From NCBI GenBank assembly GCA_964017145.1, contig OZ024848.1, forward strand, positions 2,244,501 to 2,308,500: DNA of 64,000 bases. The letters are read 5' to 3'. The notes beneath the pieces are model-generated. The model was not told where the DNA came from and made no database searches. It saw only the letters and a program-made list of their open reading frames with translations. Positions 57,099-64,000 of the stretch are shown in pieces. The DNA comes from Agrocybe praecox. Its lineage: Eukaryota; Basidiomycota; Agaricomycetes; Agaricales; Agrocybaceae. A program made the position numbers and the translations under genes. Positions within the stretch are counted from its first letter, which is position 1. The number at the start of each line of letters is the position of its first letter.

Positions 57099-60000
57099 TG
57101 ACAACTAAAATTTTGCAATGTAGAAAGAGACATAAAGCGTTGCAGGTTAAGTTACTGCACGATTGGGGACGTAACGGTAATAACCTAGAAAAGACGCAAC
57201 TGAATCGACCTTGAGCTTGAATGCTTACTGGTAAATGGTTTCCATTTGGCTCAATGAATATTGAGAGAATCTGGGATAGTTTTTCACAGAGATCTACTAT
57301 TCGACGGGTTTCGAGGAACTCCCAGAAATGAGTACGAAATGAGGCTTTGTGGAGGAAACGAATTGAGAGGCGGCGTTGTCGAGATCCTCGACCGCGACGC
57401 GTCCGAACTTAGGTTTAAGCGGAGAGCTTGCGGAGATTGAACCTGGTACTGTACCCGACCCTGAAAGTGACCATTTTGAGTTGTAAGACGAATAGCTCGG
57501 TCAAAATGGTGGATATTACCTCCAATTTTTTTGGTAGTACTTAGTCGTCCATCTTTTAAACTTTATTCCGAGATATTTGAATTTTAGAGTATACCCCTGT
57601 TATGCTGTGAATATTTTTCCAAGGTGTGTCCAAAAATCGGTTTCACACAGGAAAGTGGCCAGCCCTGAGTTGGCCCTAAGAATCACGTTACAGACCTCGG
57701 CATAGGCTCGGCTGATTGCGGAGATCAGCCGTCCACTAGTCCTGTCTTCACCTTTTCTTTAATCCTCTCGTGTTCAGACTCTCGAGACCTGTTCAAAAGG
57801 TAATTCTGTTCGGGTTCAAGTATACATATATGTATCTGACAATATGATTTGCCTTCTCCGTGGTTCTTTCAGACTGAATACCTCTATTTATACCTATCTA
57901 TCTACTCTATATATATCTAACTCTGTCAAGTAAAATTCTTTGATCCCTTTTATTAGACGAATAAAAGGCAATAAAATATAGAAGTTGTATAATATTGTAG
58001 CTGGTGGCATAAAGTTTCAGAATCTGTCATTGTTTCCCCGAAGGTATGGCTTTTGGCATTGCTATATGATCTCGAGCAAGGGGCTTCTAAGAGCCGGAAA
58101 AAATATGATGTCACAATTCAATTAAGTTTTCAAATATTTCCTGAAGTATTTTCGCATTTTTAAAGAAATAAATACATTAAGACCATATTTATCTCCAAGC
58201 CATATATTTTTTGGTGTCAATAACCTATAAAACGAGTGAACTACGGTCAGGAGAAAGACGAGTGGTGGTGTGAATGCTTATGAAATCATGACACTTGATG
58301 CCATCACATCTATTAATTGCTGTTTTCGTCCACGTTCTTCTTATTTTTTTGCTTTCAAAAATGTTCGTACAGTTTTTACAAGTACTCCTTTACTATATTT
58401 CAAAAATAAAATTGAAGCAATTTGCGTCAGAGCTCACCCGGGAGGCTCTTTGACCACTTTCCTGGGGTGTCCACGTTCAGGGTCGGCTACAGTAATCTTA
58501 ACCTCGTCATAATTAAGTAATTCATAAATTTAGGCAGATATAAGTTTCTGGTACGCATTGAAGTAGTAGACTCATCTGCTCAACATACCTCAGAAGTACC
58601 CTCCAGAGCGTTCTCTCCTTCTTCAAGGAGACTGGTGACCAGTGACGAAGTAGTGACGAAGTAGTGACTGTTGACACCGCCCGAATCGGGAGTGCAGATA
58701 TTTAAATTATTCCCACGGTTTGTTTATCACTCAATCATTTCAACTGACGCCTCCTGACTTGGAGATTTCATGTGGTCTGTCAACAGTCTACACTCGCAAC
58801 AGCAACTGTGGACTGGTACTTTAGCCATCAAAGTTCATTCTCTTGGGCGGTATAACCGCAACGTCTTTCCCCCTTTGAAATTTCGATTCTCCATCGGTTG
58901 CATTCTGACCTGAGTCCTGACACTACTAGTCCCAGTCATTTCGGTTCCTTGGACTATGGAACAGAGCATATGCCACAGATATATATTGATCTTACACTCT
59001 ATCGAATTAAACATGCCTAAAAATATAATCTCTTGGCTCATTTTGAAGCTTTATGTCGACAACTTCGCCCATATAGCCCTTGAACTTATACATATACTAT
59101 CTGTCTCCTATTCATATCCTTTAGCTTGCCGCATGGAAATGAACTTTTTAAAGTTCGATGAGAACGGCTTTCCCTGGCTTGATTACCTGGGCTGTGTATA
59201 TCTCTCACGCAAACTATACGCTATACTCTTCGTGGTTCCTTTGTGGTCTTTTGACCACATAATCCTACATGAATGCCAAGCGGAGTCGAGCACAGCCTTT
59301 CAGTCGCGTCTATTCACTCCTTCTCTGAGGCGAGTAACTTCTAGTGCTAACCATCTATAGCTGACTGCAACTACTTTATTTTTGACCGTGTGCTTATGAA
59401 GATACAACTGCAACAAGAAACTGGGTGTTGTCTTTCTCGTGGCGTTTAAGCGGAAACTACGCAAAGTTTCCAATGCTCCTATTCACTCGATCAGTCCTTT
59501 TTGAGTCTGGTTATCTGGCAAACAAACCCATGATCGTGGACGGTAGTTTTCATGATTCACCAATCTGAGGGGTTTGAGGAACTAGTTCACTTTGATGGTT
59601 AGGATTGGTCGGTTAACCTTCTTTAAGCGAGGAGTTTTGCTTCCTGTGACGAAATTGCCAAGTATTTCTTTATTCCACGCTGTTGTCATAAAAGCTACAT
59701 ACGGACCTCGGAGGAAATGATTTGCTCATCTAAAGCCGCACCATGTCCGCAAATGTTTCCTGAGGTCGTGGAGAGGGCCTTGATTATCAAAGCCGACTGA
59801 TGGTATACCCGAGCCAGGAGACTTTTTATGCACCAAATCGAGCGCTCTTGTTTATTATTATCTTCATCTGCAGTTTTATCTATTGACATGCCACTCATAA
59901 GACCTGTGTAGAGTGAGATCTGATTCTGTGTCAAACACGTCGCCGTCTGTCTTTCACACATTCGTAAAATTTCCCCATGGCTGCAGCGCAGCGAGAAACT

Positions 60001-60118
60001 TCCTGCGCTTTGTAAGGAGGTACACCGATCTCAGTCAGAGTATATATAAAGCTCCCTCTTCGAGGTGTACCAAATCCTTACAACACCTCTATCCCCCCTG
60101 TCATTTTTGGCCCTCAAC
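57099..60118. other. Long gene-poor interval
   Basis: 3 kb with no supported gene. An 8-bp-stem hairpin, CGGCTGAT-loop-ATCAGCCG, lies at 57709-57731. The word GTGACGAAGTA is tandemly doubled at about 58643-58668. ORFs at 58270-58512 and 58956-59360 show no domain. A TATATATAAA box at 60041-60050 precedes the next gene by about 70 bases. Confidence 0.45.
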
Positions 60119-60739
60119 ATGTCCCTCCTAAGCGCCAATCGTCGAGCTTTATCTTCTGCCTGCCTGCGTCCTTCAGGCAGCGGCAGCAGACTTATTCACT
60201 CTTCCTCTGCTCATCAAGCAGTTCTCTCTCCGTCCGCGCTCGTCGAAGAAGAGGTGGAAGAAATCTCATTACAGCCCATCTTCGATATTTTTGACGCTCC
60301 TACACGTCTCGCTGAGTCTAGCGAGTTCATTCGTTCAAAATATGGCAAGACGCCTGCCAAGGCTGCTGCTGCTTCTTCTCTGACGACGCCACCATCACGG
60401 ACCCTTCCTTCGCCTTTACCAGCGCCAATCGTCTTTGACGGTCCTGCTCGCCCAAAGAACGAGGCATTCGCATTTCAAAGGCGTATGAGAGACGCTGGTC
60501 TGTCACCATCACCGCATCCTCGACGAAACCCGAGTCAGACACCTTCTGCCCGGGCCTACAGCTCGTCAGAGCCGTCGTTCCAATTATTCGACGGTCCAGC
60601 TCGCATCACACGTTACCACCACCAATCGACATCAGATAAAGAGGCACGTATTCACTCTTTTCTCGTCCATGATATCGAGCTAACCCACGATAATAGCGTA
60701 CTTCATCATCAGCAAAATACATGGCTGCTGTTGCAGTAG
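60119..60739 (+). CDS. Unknown protein with three FDGPAR-like motifs
   Basis: ATG 60119 follows a strong TATA box at 60041. The N-terminus, MSLLSANRRALSSACLRPSG, is basic and Ser/Ala-rich, as in a mitochondrial presequence. Three copies of a short motif are spaced about 45-55 residues apart: IFDIFDAPTRLAE, PIVFDGPARPKNE and FQLFDGPARITRY. Between them are Pro/Ser/Ala-rich linkers with basic residues. The frame as read ends with TAG at 60739. An alternative is a small intron at about 60648-60696, after which one frame reads KYMAAVAVAGALGGATLMKM and stops at 60807; its phase does not fit neatly, so the 3' end is uncertain. I do not recognise the family. Confidence 0.6.
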   Translation: MSLLSANRRALSSACLRPSGSGSRLIHSSSAHQAVLSPSALVEEEVEEISLQPIFDIFDAPTRLAESSEFIRSKYGKTPAKAAAASSLTTPPSRTLPSPLPAPIVFDGPARPKNEAFAFQRRMRDAGLSPSPHPRRNPSQTPSARAYSSSEPSFQLFDGPARITRYHHQSTSDKEARIHSFLVHDIELTHDNSVLHHQQNTWLLLQ

Positions 60740-60981
60740 CAGGTGCCTTAGGCGGTGCCACCCTCATGAAAATGAACGGCGACGAAAATTCGCGATCTCG
60801 AAGATGACTTGAACACCCTAGGAAATTGGATTAGAATATTATAGAGTGTTCGAGAACCACCCGGAGGCCGTGCCTCCCCATTATGCATTGTAACAACACG
60901 ATTAGGATTAGATTAGATACCACGGCAATTGTAACACTAGACAACAACACACGAAATCAATAACCACATGTACATCAGTTT
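60740..60981. other. Intergenic between convergent genes
   Basis: 3' flanks of the FDGPAR-motif gene and of the F-box gene; nothing recognised, apart from the alternative last exon mentioned for the former. Confidence 0.4.
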
Positions 60982-62690
60982 TTATTCCCGAGGAATAAAC
61001 CACAATGAACTTTGGCGGTGCGAAGGGCGCCTTTTAAATTTAACGCTTACGTGACTATTGGCGTCAACATGGCCCTGTAAAATTAGACATACCACGTTAG
61101 TCAGATAAGGCAAGATAAGGCCAAGACAAATTAAAGAAGGAAATCGGAGATCTCACCGTCCAAATTCTGCCGTTCGCAACAATAGTTCTCAGATTAGGAC
61201 AGGCGGTCATCATGAGTGATGCATCAGCTAGGCTCAATGTCGGTCTTATTCCATGATCGACGTGGTTCTCTACGGCTACGATGGTGTGAAGCGTCTTGGA
61301 AAATGATATATTCCTTGCGAAAGACGACTTGGAAAGAAAAATGAATTCAATGACTTTGCAATGAAATAAAGTCCATTGATAAGCTCACTATTTCTTTCAT
61401 GGGAATGGCGACGTCCAAACGTTCGAGATGGGTGCATTGTTGGCAAATCTTGATAATAGATTCCCTGGTGACTGCGCAGTCCAAGAAGGCAAGCCTTTGT
61501 AAGGAATATTTGTAAGTTGATAATAGTTGTTCGATGAATGCGTCTCCCACGGAGATTTTACGCTCTGGCATTTTGATGGAAAAAGAAGTCAAATTAGGCA
61601 ATGAATGTTTCAAATGGGTTAATAAAGCCGATAGAATAGTCGGGGATGGAGAAGGTTGTAACGAGTATTTTGTATCGAGTGTCAGATGCTTGAGGCACGG
61701 CAGGTGTGGAGGCGGAAGACAAAGGGCTTTAGTGCTCTCCTAAATAGCTTCCAGTTTGAGTAGGTATCATCAAATAATTAAATTTCGAAGGAACATTACT
61801 AACGGTTGTGGTGAAGGAAAGACTTTGAAGTAGAGGTGTCTTCGAAGCCCAACGTAGAATAATGATATGGTCCAGCTTTGGACAACCAATCACATGTAGG
61901 CCTGAGAGGTTTGGAAGATTTGTGATGACTGATTCGTAGAGACTTTCATGGATTTCGTTGATCATCTGCGAAATTATCAAACGGTGAAACAAGAAATGGA
62001 CAAACAAGCTCACATATAGAGTTAGAGTCGTTAAATTGTTGAGGGTTTTGGACCACGTAGGCAATACGTCTACAACGTTCCAGCTGGCAAATTGAAGAGA
62101 TAATATTTGTACGCTTTTGATCTTTGCAAGCATATTGGCCTGATCAGTGGTCAGATTGGCGTAAATGCGCAGTGACTCTAGACTTGTTTTCTCCTCAAGT
62201 ATTGGCAAAAATACGGGTAGTACGTTTTGGATAGTGCACCTGAATGCTTTCAAATTCCTGCATAGCTGTATGGTTTCCTTACATTCTCGAATGAACACTG
62301 GGTGCATAACATGCTTCAACGTAGGAATCGCACATAGTTCTGCAAATACAATCAAGTTAAAAGGCATATCATTCGATATTTTCGGAATAAACGCACCTAT
62401 TTCCCGTACATGAACCGCTAGATGACGATGAGCCACTATCACAGCGAAAGGTGACGTGGTAACTCCCTTTTCAAAGTCATTTAACGACCACCCATCTCAT
62501 AAAGCTAATTTCTCACCGTATTATAGCCTTTTGACTGTCTTATTCTATAGTGTATTGTCCGATATAGCCTTGGTGTCACCGCTGCCAGGAAAGATTGGCT
62601 AACAAGAGCTACTGAAGGCAGATCATTGCCGGAGAGGAATGCGAAAATGAGCTCCAAGACATCAAAATTAAGGTTGTCGGCAGAAACCAT
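60982..62690 (-). CDS. F-box/LRR-like protein, multi-exon
   Basis: ATG 62690 opens MVSADNLNFDVLELIFAFLS, the F-box, followed by PSVALVSQSFLAAVTPRLYR and RTIHYRIRQSKG. After introns the solenoid continues with RECKETIQLCRNLKAFRC, IYANLTTDQANMLAKIK, LNNLTTLTLY, LPNLSGLHVIGCPKLDHI, LPNLTSFSIKMPERKI and QQCTHLERLDVAIPMKEI. The last exons read ADASLMMTACPNLRTIVA and SHVSVKFKRRPSHRQ before TAA at 60982-60984. The layout (short F-box, no N-terminal coiled coil, several introns) differs from the two intronless F-box genes at 43-49 kb, so it belongs to another subgroup. An upstream Met (62825) is in frame but precedes the F-box by 46 residues without family likeness. Probable SCF adaptor. Confidence 0.75.
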
Positions 62691-62885
62691 GCTTTGTGAT
62701 TTACGATGCGCGTAATGAGTAAAATCTGAGAGGCTTTCACAAATAGAAGGTGTTTTTGTGAGAAACGAGTTGAGTGGTGGAAAACAAGGAACGCGGCTGT
62801 TGTTTGGCGCGTTATTTATTTGCAATTACCACTCCTGGTCAGGGCCGCTAATTATTTCTTGTCCATTGACCTCATCATATTGATA
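62691..62885. promoter_or_regulatory. Shared divergent promoter, F-box and ubiquitin hydrolase genes
   Basis: 195 bp lie between the ATGs of two oppositely oriented genes, both tied to ubiquitin. No specific element identified. Confidence 0.45.
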
Positions 62886-64000
62886 ATGCAGCTTACGCCC
62901 GAGGAAGAACAGGCAGAGAGAGAAAACGGGGAACTCCTAGCATCGATCGCCAATGTCGATAGTGAAACAGCAAGACGCGTTCTGCGCAAGCATAATGGGA
63001 ACATGGATAAGGCTGCTGATGCACTCTTGACAGGGGATAGAGCTGAAACTTGGGAAGAAAGGCTCAGAACAACCCCGGAACCAAGTTACAATGGGGGTCA
63101 GGGCGTAGAGATGAAGATACCTTCGCTGGAGTCGATAATAAACCCGTCTTCATCGATAATAGACCTCACTGGCAATGACGACGAGATGTCGCGTGCGATT
63201 CAGATGTCCATGCAGGAGTCATCTCAGCCGCAGGAGGGAACCCAATTCGGTCCCAGTGAAAGGGCACCGCATCCTGAATGGCAAATGGTGCGCTCGAATG
63301 TAATGTGGAATCCTTCAGATAACTGTTAAAACTCTCCTCACTAGTTATCTAGGCTCCGGCTGCGTCATCGACAGGAAACGATGACCATAATCTGAACGAA
63401 GCAATTCAAGCGAGTCTGCAAGACTTCCAAGAGGATGTAGAAGAGCCTCTTAAACAGGCCCTGCGAGAAGGAGGGCGGTATGGCAATGGCAAAATATCCA
63501 TGTCTTGTCGTTGACTTTACCTATCTCTTTGTTAGGCCTATCGCCCTTCGTACGAACACGCGTGATTTGGCGTATGCAGCATTGGTATGCAATTACGACG
63601 ACTGATTATAAACAATGAAAACTCATGTTTTTCTCTGTAGGTGGTCCAAGCAATGTTCTTCATCCCTCAAGTTAGGTCCACAGTTTCCAATCTTCGCCTA
63701 CCTCTGGTAGACCATCGTGCAGTTGCTACCGATCCTGGTGAAAGACATATTCTTCCTTTACTACCGTCGCCGCTGAACAATGATTTCCAGATCGTTCGAT
63801 GTTCAACTTGATTGAACTGTTCACAAATTTGGACCTGGCGCAACTTGCCGTTATCCTGGACAACGAACTGCTTCCATCTTTAAATATTCCGCCCTTTACT
63901 GGGGTAAATTCATTGGCAGAAGCATCTACAGGTAAATATCTCGTTACTCAAAAAGATTGTACTCAATTGTCGTCTTTAGATGTTGCACAAGAGATTGGAC
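62886..64000 (+). CDS. Ubiquitin C-terminal hydrolase with UBA and UIM motifs (5' part)
   Basis: The gene starts at MQLTPEEEQAERENGELL and leaves the window before the catalytic Cys. Residues 15-50 (IANVDSETARRVLRKHNGNM, DKAADALLTGD) form a UBA-like domain. Two ubiquitin-interacting motifs follow: DDEMSRAIQMSMQES and, after an intron at 63297, HNLNEAIQASLQDFQED. Then come GRPIALRTNTRDLAYAALVV, QAMFFIPQVRSTVSNLRLP and SMFNLIELFTNLDLAQLAVI, as in fungal UBP/USP25-28-type hydrolases ahead of their peptidase domain. The order UBA-UIM-UIM is that of USP25/28. The 3' part, including the Cys and His boxes, lies outside the window. Confidence 0.75.

Noticed and set aside
58956..59360. 134-residue ORF in the 57-60 kb gap
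   Set aside because: Composition and lack of any family sequence suggest chance; no promoter signal at its start.

Overview
The window is nuclear DNA of a filamentous basidiomycete, most probably a mushroom-forming Agaricomycete. Genes are dense on both strands and carry many short (about 45-70 nt) GT-AG introns. The gene families are typical of that class: a DUF6533 seven-helix membrane protein, a FunK1 kinase, several F-box/LRR-like proteins with a heptad-rich N-terminus, and a tail-anchored DUF7587-like protein. There is one RNA gene, an initiator tRNA-Met. No species can be named from the sequence alone.

Layout. Positions 1-6.6 kb are gene-poor and transposon-derived: an AT-rich stretch with exon-like relics, then a 2,085-bp element (4529-6613) with near-perfect 423-bp terminal inverted repeats and a GATG target duplication. 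At 6.9 kb lies an easily missed two-exon gene for a 60-residue secreted protein with a six-cysteine, knottin-like pattern. From 7.9 to 34.4 kb the window is a compact housekeeping block: DUF6533 protein (-), ArfGAP (-), KPWE/PEX39-like peroxisomal protein (+), SMG7/EST1-like NMD factor (-), ULS1/Rad16-like SNF2 translocase (-), peroxisomal MaoC enoyl-CoA hydratase with C-terminal SKL (+), a membrane-hairpin protein (+), tRNA-iMet (+), UDP-glucose 6-dehydrogenase (+), gamma-butyrobetaine/trimethyllysine-type dioxygenase (+), an F-box protein split by an in-frame TGA (-), a SUZ-domain protein (-) and a Dug1-type Cys-Gly dipeptidase (+).

From 34.5 to 49 kb there is a 567-bp mariner-type MITE, a FunK1 kinase that looks frameshifted, the serine palmitoyltransferase subunit LCB2 (-), and two related intronless F-box proteins flanking a mitochondrial-type tRNA threonylcarbamoyladenosine dehydratase (Tcd). 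From 49 to 54 kb is a tandem array of three caffeoyl-CoA-type O-methyltransferases, the first a pseudogene. The right end holds a DUF7587-like tail-anchored protein (-), a long gene-poor gap, a protein with three FDGPAR-like motifs (+), another F-box protein (-) and the 5' part of a UBA/UIM-bearing ubiquitin hydrolase (+) that runs off the window.

Functional links are loose, as expected in a fungus. Two genes concern peroxisomes (the PEX39-like protein and the SKL-ending hydratase). Several neighbours are divergent pairs sharing about 195-240 bp of promoter. No obvious secondary-metabolite cluster, CRISPR array or virus is visible. Exon borders were read by eye from splice signals and protein similarity recalled from family knowledge; no search was run.
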